A DNA stretch of 64,000 nucleotides, from NCBI GenBank assembly GCA_023441055.1, contig JAEZQY010000005.1, positions 1 through 64,000 on the forward strand, given 5' to 3'. The translations under genes and the position numbers were made by a program. The stretch is from Bacillota bacterium. Its GTDB lineage: Bacteria; Bacillota; Bacilli; Paenibacillales; UBA4045. The notes beneath the pieces are model-generated. The model worked only from the letters and a program-made list of their open reading frames with translations. It had not been told where the DNA came from and ran no database searches. Positions 8,141 to 17,700 of the stretch are shown in pieces (the first letter of the stretch is position 1; each line of letters starts with the position of its first letter).

Positions 8141-8956
8141 CTAATTGGACGGGAATTGCTTATTTTTCATATACCCACTAGGTACTGTACCGGTCCATTT
8201 TCTGAATTGATTAATGAAGTGATTATAATTATAGAATCCAACTTCATAGGCAATCTCTGAAGCGCTGCGATTCGTATGCTCCAACAGCAGGCAAGCCTGG
8301 TGAATTCGCATCTGGTTCAAGGTGTCGATGATGGTTAATCCCATTTGCTCTTTAAACAGATGGGATAAGCGGGATGCCGACAGTCCGATCGCCTTGGCCA
8401 GTGTCTCGATTTGAACAGGACTTCGCATATGCACAGACAGATAATGCAAGGTTTCGACGATCCGGGGATCGAGCTTCCGGTTCCTTCTATGGGCAAGCAA
8501 CAACAATATCTCGCGAAGTGAGTTCAGACATAGATCATGCCAGTATTCGCTTCGCTCTCGTGAATCAGACAGGAGTCTTAGAAAAGCATCGTACACCCTT
8601 GTTCGTTCTGAGCCTGGTTCTAATGTATGAAGGTATAGAGGTTCGATCGGCAGAAGCTTGTCTCCGATCGACCTGGAACTGAAGTGTGCCCATATAAAAT
8701 TCCAGCTATCCCCTTCCGACGTGCCGTACGAGTGGGGGGTGCCGGGCCTTAATAATACAACTTCACCAAGCGCGCATTCCGTTCTACCGTCAGGAGTATT
8801 GAAGTAACCGCTGCCGCTTAATGTGTAAGTGATCAGCCAATCCTCCATTCCGTTAGGACGGTTTGTGATGTAAGTTTCATCCACCTGGAAATGACCCGCT
8901 ATGATTAGGCTAGGTGAACCTTCGACAAATGGAGATCGATTGGAAAAACGATTCAT
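8141..8956 (-). CDS. AraC-family transcriptional regulator with cupin sensor
   Basis: A 271-residue regulator. Residues about 20-110 form the AraC-like cupin (YFNTPDGRTECALGEVVLLR, PGTPHSYG). Residues about 175-262 are the double HTH (IETLAKAIGLSASRLSHLFK, then SEIAYEVGFYNYNHFINQFR). ATG 8956 is preferred over the longer frame because AAGAGGAG lies seven bases ahead of it. It diverges from the PhyH dioxygenase gene at 9190, which it probably regulates; it converges on the flavoenzyme gene with only 15 bases between. Confidence 0.9.
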   Translation of the reverse strand: MNRFSNRSPFVEGSPSLIIAGHFQVDETYITNRPNGMEDWLITYTLSGSGYFNTPDGRTECALGEVVLLRPGTPHSYGTSEGDSWNFIWAHFSSRSIGDKLLPIEPLYLHTLEPGSERTRVYDAFLRLLSDSRERSEYWHDLCLNSLREILLLLAHRRNRKLDPRIVETLHYLSVHMRSPVQIETLAKAIGLSASRLSHLFKEQMGLTIIDTLNQMRIHQACLLLEHTNRSASEIAYEVGFYNYNHFINQFRKWTGTVPSGYMKNKQFPSN

Positions 8957-9128
8957 AGGATAACTCCTCTTGGAATGAATTACTTTCCTAATCATAGCTT
9001 GAAAGATGTGAAATAACTAGTTCAAGATCAATTTCATTGCCGCAGCAGGTCATATTATGAAATTGATTGGAGTAGCAGAATAGTGTGAGTGAAAAGCAGA
9101 ATTGATACTTCAAAGCCGGAGGCGAAAA

Positions 9129-9149
9129 TCCTATACTCTATCTATAGGA
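9129..9149. promoter_or_regulatory. Inverted repeat upstream of the PhyH gene, candidate operator
   Basis: TCCTATA-ctctatc-TATAGGA is a perfect seven-base dyad with a seven-base spacer, lying 41 bases upstream of the dioxygenase start in the divergent region shared with the AraC gene. It may be the regulator's site; the promoter boxes are not clear. Confidence 0.4.
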
Positions 9150-9189
9150 ATGATAGTTATGATCATTGCATTCAGAAGGGGAGATCGAT

Positions 9190-9999
9190 ATGTCATATTC
9201 CATTCGGTATTTAACTGAAGAGCAAAAGGAATTATTCCAACGGGAAGGATATCTGATTGTAAAAGGTTTATTTGATCAACGGCAGCTCCAGGAAATCAAG
9301 GATACGTTTGAAGAAATCAGTCACACAGAGGTTCCGGGCTACTTCGAACCGGATTTGACTGCCAGCTCGGATGATCCTTTGAAGCGTTATCCGCGCGTTA
9401 TGCATCCGCACCGATTTAACGACACGGCGATGAAGTATATGCTGCATCAGCCAGTGCTAGCCATATTAGAGGACCTGTACGAGGAGCCGCCGCTGGCTGC
9501 GCAAAGCATGTTTTACTACAAGCCTCCTGGTGCAAGAGGGCAAGCTCTACATCAAGACAACTTCTATCTCAAGGTAGAGCCGGGGAATTGCATTGCCGCC
9601 TGGACAGCTATCGACGCAGCTGATGAAGAGAACGGTGGATTATTGGTAGTGCCGAAGACGCAAGATTACGAGATCATATGCCCAGAATCGGCGGACTCGA
9701 AGGAATCGTTCACAACCCATTACGTCAAGCCGCCCAAAGATCAGAAAGCAGTACCGGTCATCATGGAGCAGGGGGACGTGTTGTTCTTCAATGGAAATTT
9801 GATTCATGGATCATACCGAAATAAGACCAAAGATCGGTTCCGCAGATCATTCATCTGCCATTATGCGAATGAGTCTGCCACCCAGATCGGTCAGCATTAC
9901 AAGCCGTTATATCGGGCAGATGGGACAGCAGTAGATCTGGAGTCAAACCCCGATGGAGGACCATGCGGTGTTGAATTCGGAACGCTCTATCCTCACTAG
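9190..9999 (+). CDS. Phytanoyl-CoA dioxygenase (PhyH) family Fe(II)/2-oxoglutarate enzyme
   Basis: A 269-residue PhyH-family oxygenase. The iron facial triad is visible as H121-x-D123 (ALHQDNFY) with H206 (NLIHGSYR), and the 2-oxoglutarate-binding Arg lies in KDRFRRS (residues 214-220). Start ATG 9190 follows AAGGGGAG. The next gene begins inside its 3' end, so both are in one operon. Bacterial members hydroxylate small molecules such as ectoine; the substrate here is unknown. A paralogue with the same layout lies at 26362, also beside an AraC gene. Confidence 0.88.
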   Translation: MSYSIRYLTEEQKELFQREGYLIVKGLFDQRQLQEIKDTFEEISHTEVPGYFEPDLTASSDDPLKRYPRVMHPHRFNDTAMKYMLHQPVLAILEDLYEEPPLAAQSMFYYKPPGARGQALHQDNFYLKVEPGNCIAAWTAIDAADEENGGLLVVPKTQDYEIICPESADSKESFTTHYVKPPKDQKAVPVIMEQGDVLFFNGNLIHGSYRNKTKDRFRRSFICHYANESATQIGQHYKPLYRADGTAVDLESNPDGGPCGVEFGTLYPH

Positions 10000-10849
10000 A
10001 TCGGCAGAGCCCAAGCTTGAGGTCCAGATGTCATGGTGGGGCATGAGCGGGCTGAAGAATGACGGAGAAACGCGTTCGCTTGAAGAACAGTTCGAATTAA
10101 TCGCCGAAGCCGGCTTTGACGGGATTAACGGGTTCATTCCAGCTCCGGAGGAAGAGGATCATTGGGATCGCCTGCTGGAACGATACGGCCTTACGTTGAG
10201 TGTGAACGCGTACCCGAAGACAGCGGATGATATGTTCCAATTTCTAGTTCGGGCTAAGGAATACGGAAGAATCCAGCATATCAATGTGCAAGTCATGACA
10301 CCCTTCCTGACCGGAGAACCAGCTGTTGCCCTGCTGGGCGAACTCAATGCCATGTCTCATGAAGCGGGAATTCCCGCATTCATAGAGACACATCGGGGTA
10401 CGATAACGCAAGATTTAATTCGTACGATTGCATATATAGAAGCTCTGGCATCTCTACGCTTGACGATCGACTTGTCGCACTATGTCGTGGCTGGAGAATT
10501 GCATACGATTTCCGATGAAGCCGAGTCATTGATCCAAAAACTCTTGACACGGTCATCGGCAATCCATGCGAGGGTATCGAATGGCGAGCAAGTGCAAGTG
10601 AATGTTGGAAGGTCGGGCGAACATCCAATGATGTGCCATTTCAAACGCTGGTGGGAACAAGGTATGAGACATTGGAGGGCGACAGCTGGCTCGGGAGACG
10701 TATTGCCGTTCGTCGTTGAACTTGGGCCCCCGCCGTATGCGATTACGTTCGACGAATATGGGGAACGTACGCTTGAGATCAGTGATCGATGGGAGCAATC
10801 GCTCCTATTCCTCAGAACTGCGCGAAAGCTTTGGAGAAGGTTGGATTAG
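9968..10849 (+). CDS. Sugar phosphate isomerase/epimerase-like TIM barrel protein
   Basis: A 293-residue TIM barrel of the xylose-isomerase-like family. Probable metal ligands are Glu in PAFIETHRG, Asp in LTIDLSHY, His in IHARVSNG and Glu in FVVELGPP. The frame is open from an ATG at 9953, but GGAGGA at 9955-9960 lies exactly seven bases before GTG 9968, so the GTG is the better start. It overlaps the PhyH gene by 32 bases. The combination oxygenase plus epimerase suggests catabolism of a modified sugar or polyol. Confidence 0.8.
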   Translation: MLNSERSILTRSAEPKLEVQMSWWGMSGLKNDGETRSLEEQFELIAEAGFDGINGFIPAPEEEDHWDRLLERYGLTLSVNAYPKTADDMFQFLVRAKEYGRIQHINVQVMTPFLTGEPAVALLGELNAMSHEAGIPAFIETHRGTITQDLIRTIAYIEALASLRLTIDLSHYVVAGELHTISDEAESLIQKLLTRSSAIHARVSNGEQVQVNVGRSGEHPMMCHFKRWWEQGMRHWRATAGSGDVLPFVVELGPPPYAITFDEYGERTLEISDRWEQSLLFLRTARKLWRRLD

Positions 10850-10868
10850 TATTAATGTTGGCATGGAC

Positions 10869-10906
10869 AAGGTACAGCGCTTATAATAGCAGCTGTACCT
10901 TTCTTC
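10869..10906 (+). terminator. Rho-independent terminator after the PhyH/TIM-barrel operon
   Basis: AAGGTACAGC at 10869-10878 pairs perfectly with GCTGTACCTT at 10892-10901, followed by TCTT. It lies 19 bases after the stop codon. Confidence 0.75.
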
Positions 10907-10943
10907 GATTACCTCTTTTGTATTCACTTTCCATATTTTCATG

Positions 10944-10949
10944 TATAAT
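10944..10949 (+). promoter_or_regulatory. -10 box for the YiaA/B gene
   Basis: TATAAT at 10944-10949, 48 bases upstream of the start codon. No good -35 hexamer is visible at the usual distance. Confidence 0.4.
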
Positions 10950-10997
10950 GTCATAAGAAGTCGATAGCATTTCTTAATAGATAAGGGAGTTGAACAC

Positions 10998-11453
10998 ATG
11001 GAGGAATTAAGTAAGAATGAGCATATGGAGCAAGTGAGAATCATTCATCCGCCTAATCGGAAGGGTAAACCAACCCCCGCGTTTATTGGCGCATCATGGG
11101 TCGCTTTATTTCTAGGGTTTATCGCGTTTGTCATTGGACTGTGGAATGCGGAAATGATGCTAAACGAGAAGGGGTATTACTTAACATTATTGCTCTATGG
11201 GCTATTCGCCGCTGTCTCCCTACAAAAAACAGTAAGAGATAAAGAAGACGGCATACCTGTCACAGGCATCTACTATGGCATTTGTTGGATTGCCATCGGC
11301 TCGGCTCTGCTTCTTCTAGCGATTGGCTTATGGAATGCTGATTTGCTCAGAAGCGAGAAAGGTTTTTACGGGATGTCTTACGTATTGAGTCTATTTGCAG
11401 CCATTACCGTACAGAAGAATATAAGAGATTCGAGAAAAAACGATGAAGATTAA
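10998..11453 (+). CDS. YiaA/YiaB-family inner membrane protein
   Basis: A 151-residue membrane protein with two copies of the YiaA/B two-helix unit. Four hydrophobic segments are visible at about residues 29-47, 57-73, 90-108 and 118-135, and the repeat is marked by GLWNAEMMLNEKGYY (about 47-61) and GLWNADLLRSEKGFY (about 108-122), each followed by KT-V-R-D or KN-I-R-D. Function of the family is unknown. ATG 10998 follows AAGGGAG. A terminator stands 20 bases downstream. Confidence 0.85.
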   Translation: MEELSKNEHMEQVRIIHPPNRKGKPTPAFIGASWVALFLGFIAFVIGLWNAEMMLNEKGYYLTLLLYGLFAAVSLQKTVRDKEDGIPVTGIYYGICWIAIGSALLLLAIGLWNADLLRSEKGFYGMSYVLSLFAAITVQKNIRDSRKNDED

Positions 11454-11469
11454 GTATTAACCGCGCATT

Positions 11470-11496
11470 AACGCCTCCTGTGAAGGAGGTTTTTTA
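11470..11496 (+). terminator. Rho-independent terminator of the YiaA/B gene
   Basis: GCCTCC-tgtga-AGGAGG followed by six T residues, 20 bases after the stop codon. It sits immediately before the truncated sigma-factor reading frame. Confidence 0.75.
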
Positions 11497-11498
11497 AT

Positions 11499-11825
11499 TT
11501 CTGTAACATTCCCCTGAGCCGGTACTATCGATCCAAGCGGTACAAGGCTGACCTAGAACAGCGATTGACGCGTGAGATCAAGGAACAATCGATTGCCGGA
11601 CCTGAGGAGCATCTAGTGAATAGTGAAACACAGCGCCTGCTGCTGGAGCAAATCAATAAGCTTGATGAGCTGGCTAGAGAAATTGTCCTGTTGCGCATTT
11701 ACGGCGAGCTGTCCTTTAGAGAAATCGGAGCATTCGCAGGAATCAGTGAGAACCATGCCAGGGTCATTTTCCATCGCGCCAAAAAACATCTGCATGAAGA
11801 AATGGGGAATACACATGGATCCTAA
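11499..11825 (+). pseudogene. Truncated ECF-type sigma factor (region 4 only)
   Basis: The recognisable protein starts around 11517 (SRYYRSKRYKADLEQR) and covers a linker plus sigma region 4 (LDELAREIVLLRIYGELSFR, then EIGAFAGISENHARVIFHRA). Sigma region 2, which binds core polymerase and melts the promoter, is missing, and no start codon with RBS exists upstream: only the terminator of the YiaA/B gene. A TTG at 11565 could initiate an 86-residue peptide. The 3' end overlaps the anti-sigma-like gene by 11 bases, the coupling usual for sigma/anti-sigma pairs, so a full-length gene once stood here. Confidence 0.65.
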
Positions 11826-13089
11826 GACGAATCGTTCCATTATAGAAGATTTGCTTCCGCTTTATCAGGAAGATTTGCTGAGTGATGAAACAGCAAGATG
11901 GCTGGAGGAGCAGATACGCAGCAATGAAGCGTATCAGCACTTATACGAGCTCTCGCGCAAGCCGCTGCCTGCGCCAGAGCAGACCGCTTCGGCAAATGAT
12001 TACGAGAAGATGATGCGGAAGATCAGTCGGAAGCTGTCTGTTTACCAATTGATTATGATGGCGATTTCGTTCTTCATGGCGATCAGCACATCAATGATGG
12101 GAGACAGCTTTGGCTTTATTTTGTGGTATGCGGTATTGGGGCTTGTGACGTTCCTGTTCTACCGTGATATCAAGGTTGTCTTGCTTGTGACGTTTGTGCC
12201 GATTTTCTTGTGGCTGTTCGGCGATATGATATATGAGCGAATGCACGGTCATGTCACAGATACCGGATTATTCACGTATGTGCTGTTGTCGTTCTTAGGT
12301 GCGCTGCTTGGAGCGGCATTGCATACTGTATTTGCGCTGATCGGTGCCGCGATCGGTTGGCTTGCCGGTAGGAAGAAACCGCTAACTGTTATTCTAGCAG
12401 TTGTGTTGTCGATGGGCATTGCTGTGGTGTACGACGCATTCAACGGAAATCCGGTAGGAGAGTGGCTGGCTAAGCAGGAGCTGCGGACTTATCTGGAAGA
12501 GACATATCCGGAGCGAGAATTGCGGATTCAAGATGGTTTCTATAACTTCAAGTTCTCTTCCTATGAATTTGATGTAATGGAAATTGGTAAGGCAATGAAG
12601 AATGGGATGACCATGGCGTATCGCTTTGAAGTGAGAGGCTGGATGCGAGAAGTCGTCTCGGATGGTATCCGTGTAGAATTACGGGATGAAGCACTCATAG
12701 AGCGGCTCAGTGAACAAGCGGCATTGGAGATCGAACAGACACTAGCACAGGAAATCGATAGCATGAAGGCGGTTGAGGTTTATCTGGAGGTGTTGAAGGT
12801 AGAGCTGCCAGAGGACACAGTCTGGCGCAAGGATCTGCCGATTCAGGACGGCATCCAAATCCAAATCACGCTGGACGCGACGAATGCCAGCAGAGAAGAT
12901 GTGTTACGTGCTGCTCAGGGCATACAGGAGCAGTTGAATGAATCCCGTTATGAGTACAGCTATGTGAATATTAATGCCAATGATTTCGGATACACGGATT
13001 CGAAAGAGCTGGGCCCGTTGCAATATGCGGTGTCGTTCGATCAAGAGAGCGAGCTGAGTATAAAGGATATAAAGGTGTTCAACGAATAG
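11815..13089 (+). CDS. Anti-sigma-factor-like membrane protein
   Basis: A 424-residue protein. The N-terminal 50 residues (EDLLPLYQEDLLSDETARWL) resemble the zf-HC2 anti-sigma fold, but the zinc Cys/His residues are absent. Hydrophobic segments follow at about residues 77-180, and then a soluble region of about 200 residues that should lie outside the membrane. ATG 11815 overlaps the sigma relic, which identifies its former partner. With region 2 of the sigma factor gone, the protein has no obvious target here. The C-terminal part is not similar to any domain I recognise. Confidence 0.65.
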   Translation: MDPKTNRSIIEDLLPLYQEDLLSDETARWLEEQIRSNEAYQHLYELSRKPLPAPEQTASANDYEKMMRKISRKLSVYQLIMMAISFFMAISTSMMGDSFGFILWYAVLGLVTFLFYRDIKVVLLVTFVPIFLWLFGDMIYERMHGHVTDTGLFTYVLLSFLGALLGAALHTVFALIGAAIGWLAGRKKPLTVILAVVLSMGIAVVYDAFNGNPVGEWLAKQELRTYLEETYPERELRIQDGFYNFKFSSYEFDVMEIGKAMKNGMTMAYRFEVRGWMREVVSDGIRVELRDEALIERLSEQAALEIEQTLAQEIDSMKAVEVYLEVLKVELPEDTVWRKDLPIQDGIQIQITLDATNASREDVLRAAQGIQEQLNESRYEYSYVNINANDFGYTDSKELGPLQYAVSFDQESELSIKDIKVFNE

Positions 13090-13138
13090 CTGCCAAAGCC
13101 CCGAATATTATCCATGTTAACCGGTCAATAATGAATTG

Positions 13139-13172
13139 CTACCCTTAACAGACTCTAGTATGTTAAGGGTAG
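13139..13172. promoter_or_regulatory. Perfect 12-bp inverted repeat upstream of the cellulase-like gene
   Basis: CTACCCTTAACA at 13139-13150 and its exact complement TGTTAAGGGTAG at 13161-13172, with a 10-base spacer. It is centred 46 bases upstream of the next start codon. There is no T-tract, so it is more likely an operator or leader hairpin than a terminator, although termination of the anti-sigma gene is possible. Confidence 0.55.
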
Positions 13173-13201
13173 TGCTATTGAGATGGAGAGGATGATCATG
13201 G

Positions 13202-14482
13202 ATGGATGAATTACACCATCTACCTAGGAAGCTGACGATTACGATGTGGGACTTCTGCTGGTATACGATGTCGATGCCCGGCGAGCCCTATCATGATCTG
13301 GGCGCCCGGTTTCAGGAGGCCGTACTGCGGGGCTATAATACGATAAGGATTTGTGCGATACCTTACTTCCTGTTCACATCCGAGGGAGTCAGACCAGGTC
13401 CGCTGTCGTTTAGTAATATGGGACAAGTCGGCGCGCGGACGCGTTGGTATAATTGCAAGGGTGGCGCATCGTTGGATGGACATGCTCATCTTCTGCGCCT
13501 GTTCGCGGAGGCGAAGCGGCATAACTGCTCTGTTATATTGTCCTCATGGGAATATCAGCAAAGCCCAAGCTTCCTAAGCAGCCCCGAGATGTTCGAGGAG
13601 CTGCTGGCGATTCCGCCGGCGGAACGATTCAACGCGATTGCAGCCTCGATGAGTCAATTGATCTCGTACTTGAAGGCGCATGGATACGCTGATCAGATTG
13701 CCTATGCCGAGCTGCATAATGAATTGGAGTATGGCCGATTGGCCCAGGTGGCCATCGACGCAGGAATCGCGGAGCATGATACCGCAGGGATTATTGCTAT
13801 GATGAAGCAGTATGTCGAGCATGCCATCGATCAGCTTCGCGCGCAGCATCCGGATATCCGGATCAGCGGCTGCTATACGCTGGATCAGCCTTATTCAAAG
13901 CAGGATGTCGCGCATAATCAGCAGGTTGCCCATTACCATCTGTATATTAAGGGTGTGCTGCAGGAGCTGATGGACGAGACAGGTATTATGGATGCGGATG
14001 TCCCATTCCCGAATCCATTGGTTCGTTCGATGCTGCGCGAGGATGCGCCTGCCTTCGACAGCTACCAATTGCCTGCAGGCGAGGAGTGGCGATTACACGG
14101 CAATCCGGTTGGCTTGAAGTTGCTATATCTGCATGATTGGGCAGATCCCGATAAGTGGGATTACGAGCTGTATGCGCGTTATCCAGCCCATAAACAAGCG
14201 ATGCTGCAGAAGATCGACGAGCGCCTCACTGAAGTCGCTGACTGGGCAGGACGCTTGCAGCTGCCTGTGGTGATCGGCGAAGGCTATGTTGGCTATACAC
14301 CGTTATACGCAGGATTCGAGGAAGGGCCAGTAGGCAAGTTTATCGCTGAGTACGCGATTCGCAAGGGCATGTCGCTCGGGGTCTGGGGTATGGTGCTGTG
14401 CTCGAACTGCGCGCCGCATCATCCCTTCTGGCAGGATATCGCATGGCAGCAGAGATGGAATCGATATATACAGGAATCGTAA
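13202..14482 (+). CDS. Cellulase-like TIM-barrel glycoside hydrolase
   Basis: A 426-residue cytoplasmic protein (no signal peptide) of the cellulase-like (clan A) glycosidase type. The clan-A acid/base pair Asn-Glu is seen in AELHNELEYG (N173-E174) and a nucleophile candidate is E360 in VVIGEGYVGY near the end of strand seven. ATG 13202 follows GAGAGGATGATC. It opens a block with DUF5107, GH2 and GH35 genes, all on the same strand, although a terminator follows it. The glycan target is unknown. Confidence 0.75.
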   Translation: MDELHHLPRKLTITMWDFCWYTMSMPGEPYHDLGARFQEAVLRGYNTIRICAIPYFLFTSEGVRPGPLSFSNMGQVGARTRWYNCKGGASLDGHAHLLRLFAEAKRHNCSVILSSWEYQQSPSFLSSPEMFEELLAIPPAERFNAIAASMSQLISYLKAHGYADQIAYAELHNELEYGRLAQVAIDAGIAEHDTAGIIAMMKQYVEHAIDQLRAQHPDIRISGCYTLDQPYSKQDVAHNQQVAHYHLYIKGVLQELMDETGIMDADVPFPNPLVRSMLREDAPAFDSYQLPAGEEWRLHGNPVGLKLLYLHDWADPDKWDYELYARYPAHKQAMLQKIDERLTEVADWAGRLQLPVVIGEGYVGYTPLYAGFEEGPVGKFIAEYAIRKGMSLGVWGMVLCSNCAPHHPFWQDIAWQQRWNRYIQES

Positions 14483-14483
14483 G

Positions 14484-14530
14484 AGGTCGAACGCGGGCGG
14501 GAGTCAGCGTTCGATCTTTATTTTATCCAT
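14484..14530 (+). terminator. Rho-independent terminator after the cellulase-like gene
   Basis: AGGTCGAACGC and GCGTTCGATCT pair over 11 positions with one G-U, 12-base loop, followed by TTATTTTAT. Confidence 0.75.
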
Positions 14531-14568
14531 TAGTGTTGGGGTGGTGTTAGTCTGGATAAGTTTCTAAA

Positions 14569-14602
14569 AAGAATATAAACAGAATATAAACAGAATATAA
14601 TC
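14569..14602 (+). repeat. Three short AT-rich direct repeats
   Basis: AGAATATAAAC, AGAATATAAAC and AGAATATAATC follow one another directly. The third contains TATAAT (14596-14601) and could be a -10 region, giving the array a possible promoter role ahead of the DUF5107 gene. Confidence 0.5.
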
Positions 14603-14712
14603 CATCATGTTCAGGATATCGTATATTGGATTGGTTCGCGCATCGGGGTAAGCTAATTGTAGCAAGATTACTTACACGCGCAAGGTAATATGGAAGGAAG
14701 AGGAGTGGTGAC

Positions 14713-17700
14713 ATGAGCAAGCAGCAGGTTAAGGTGTGGGAGGAGACTGTACAAATCCCAACTTACGAGGCGGGGAAGCCCGAGAAGAATCCGATGTTCC
14801 TCGAGAAGCGGGTGTATCAGGGCAGCACAGGCAGGGTATATCCGCATCCGGTAATCGACAAGATCGAGGATGAGAAGAAGCTGAAGCCGTATCAGTTGGT
14901 TATTCTGGAGAATGAGTATGTCCGCATCGAGATTATGCCGGAAATTGGCGGACGAATCTATCGCGCGCTGGATAAGACCAATAATTATGACTTCGTCTAT
15001 TATAATCGCGTTATCAAGCCGGCTCTGGTCGGACTAGCGGGTCCCTGGATCTCCGGAGGGATTGAATTCAATTGGCCGCAGCATCACCGCCCGACTACGT
15101 TCGGACAGGTGGAATATACGTTCGAGGAGAATACGGATGGCAGTGCGACGGTATGGGTAAGCGAGATCGATCGCATGTACGGCACCAAGGTGACAGCCGG
15201 CTTCACGTTGTATCCGGGCAAGGCATATGTGGAAGTTGCTGCGCAGCTCTATAATCGCACACCCGAGCCGCAGACGTTCCTCTGGTGGGCGAACCCGGCT
15301 GTGGCCGTCAATGATTATACCCAATCGGTGTTCCCTCCGGATGTGAATGCGGTGTTCGACCACGGGAAGAGAGATGTGTCCCGCTTCCCGATTGCGACTG
15401 GCACCTACTACAAGATGGACTATTCAGAAGGGGTAGATATATCCTGCTATAAGAATGTCCCTGTACCAACCTCCTATATGGCGTATAAGTCTGACTTCAA
15501 CTTCGTAGGCGGCTATGATCATCAGGTGAAGGCTGGATTGCTGCATGTGGCGAATCGGCATATCTCACCGGGTAAGAAGCAATGGACCTGGGGGAACGGC
15601 GAGTTCGGGCAAGCTTGGGATCGCAATCTGACTGATGAGGATGGTCCGTACATTGAGCTGATGACGGGTGTGTATACCGATAATCAGCCGGACTTCACCT
15701 GGCTGCAGCCGTATGAGGAGAAGTCATTCAAGCAATACTTCATGCCGTATAAGGATATCGGAATGGTGAAGAACGCCTCGATCGATGCAGCGGTCAATCT
15801 GGAAGTGGATGAGACGACGCGTGAAGCGGTTGTCATGGCCTATGCGACCTCTGTAATCGAAGGGGCAAGGATCGAGCTGACAGGACGCAATCGGACTTAT
15901 CTCGCTGATACTGCGCAATTGTCTCCGGTGCAGACGTTTAAGTCGGTCGTTCAGTTAGCTGAGGAGGATCAAGCGCATGATATGCGCGTACGCGTGCTGG
16001 ATGCAAGTGGACGCGAGTTGATCAGCTATCAGCCCAGGAAGCCGGAGATTGAGCAGGTTCCTGATGCGGCTGAGCCGCTGCCAGCACCGGAGGAGCTGAA
16101 GACGAATGAACAGCTGTATCTGGCTGGTCTGCACCTGGAGCAATATCGTCATGCTACCTATGAGCCTGAGGCTTATTATCTGGAAGGCTTGAAGCGTGAT
16201 GACAGCGATATCCGCATCAATGTCGCTTACGGTACGCTGCTGTTGCGCAGAGGGTTGTTCGAGCAAGCGGAGCCGCACTTCCGCAAGGCGGTGCAATCCC
16301 TTACCTGGAAGAATCCGAATCCGTACGACAGTGAAGCCTACTATCAACTGGGCGTAGCGTTGAAGCTGCAGGGCAGACTGGAAGAAGCGTTCGCCGCGCT
16401 CTATAAGTCGACATGGTCGGCGGCGTGGCAGGATGCCGGTTTCTTCACCCTGGCGCAGATCGCTTGCGAGAAGGAGCAGTTTAGCGATGCGCTGGAGCTG
16501 GTGGAACGCTCGCTCATTCGCAATGCGCGGAATTATAAGGCGCGTAATCTGAAGACAGCTGTGCTGCGCAAGCTGGGTCGGCTTGAGGAAGCGAAGCGGT
16601 TCGCGGAAGAGACGCTAACGCTGGATATCGCCGACTTCGGTGCGAGGATGGAGCTGGTGCTGATTGCAAGAGCTTCTGGACAGGAAGAGGCTGCCGAGCG
16701 GTTGACTGCACAGCTGCTCGAGCTGACACGCGGCAATGCGCATAATCATCTGGCGATCGCTGCGGATTATGCGGGCTGCGGACTGTTCGCGGAGGCTGTA
16801 GAGGTGCTTAGTCTGATTGTTGGCGATGAGAAGGAAGAAGTGCGGGAAGACCAGTATCCAATGGTGTATTACACCCTGGCCTATGCATATGGCAGAGCCG
16901 GACAGCAGGAGCAGCGTGAGAAGTATTCGGCGCTCGGCGGGAAGGCCGCGCCTGATTATTGCTTCCCGAACTCCCTGTTCGATTATGAAGTGCTGCACGA
17001 TGCGATTGCCTTGAATGAAAGGGATGCACGCGCGCATTACTATCTGGGTAACCTGCTGTATGACAAGAAGCGGCATGCCGATGCGGTCAAGCATTGGGAG
17101 CTGTCCGCGGAAGCGGATGCGTCCTTCCCGACGGTGCATCGGAATCTTGCTCTGGCCTACTATAATAAACAAGCTGACGGTGCGAAGGCGCAGGCCAGTC
17201 TGGAGCGGGCATTCGCAGCTAATCAAGCCGATGCGCGAGTATTCTATGAGCTGGATCAACTATACAAGAAGCTGAATATGCCTTCTGAACAGCGTCTGGC
17301 CAAGCTCAATCAGTATCTGCCGCTCGTAGAGGCAAGAGATGATCTCTATATCGAGTATGTTACCTTGCATAATTCGCTCCGCAGACATCATGAGGCGATC
17401 GAGCTGCTGAGCAGTCGCAGGTTCCATCCATGGGAAGGCGGAGAAGGCAAGGCGCCGGGGCAGCATATTCTGGCGCATGTCGAAATCGGCAAGACGCTGC
17501 TGGCGGAAGCGCGGTATGAGGAAGCAGCGGAGATGCTGCAGCGGGCACTTGTGTATCCGGAGAATCTCGGAGAGGGCAAGCTGGCTGGCGCACAGGAGAA
17601 TAATATCTATTATTATCTGGGGATAGCCTATGAGCAGCAGGGTCTGTCCGATGAGGCGCACCGGGCATTCGTCAAGGCTTCACAGGGGCTTGAGGAGCCT

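Noticed and set aside
16615..17259. A 214-codon open frame on the minus strand
   Set aside because: Antisense to the TPR region of the DUF5107 protein; leucine/isoleucine-rich text is the shadow of repeated codons.
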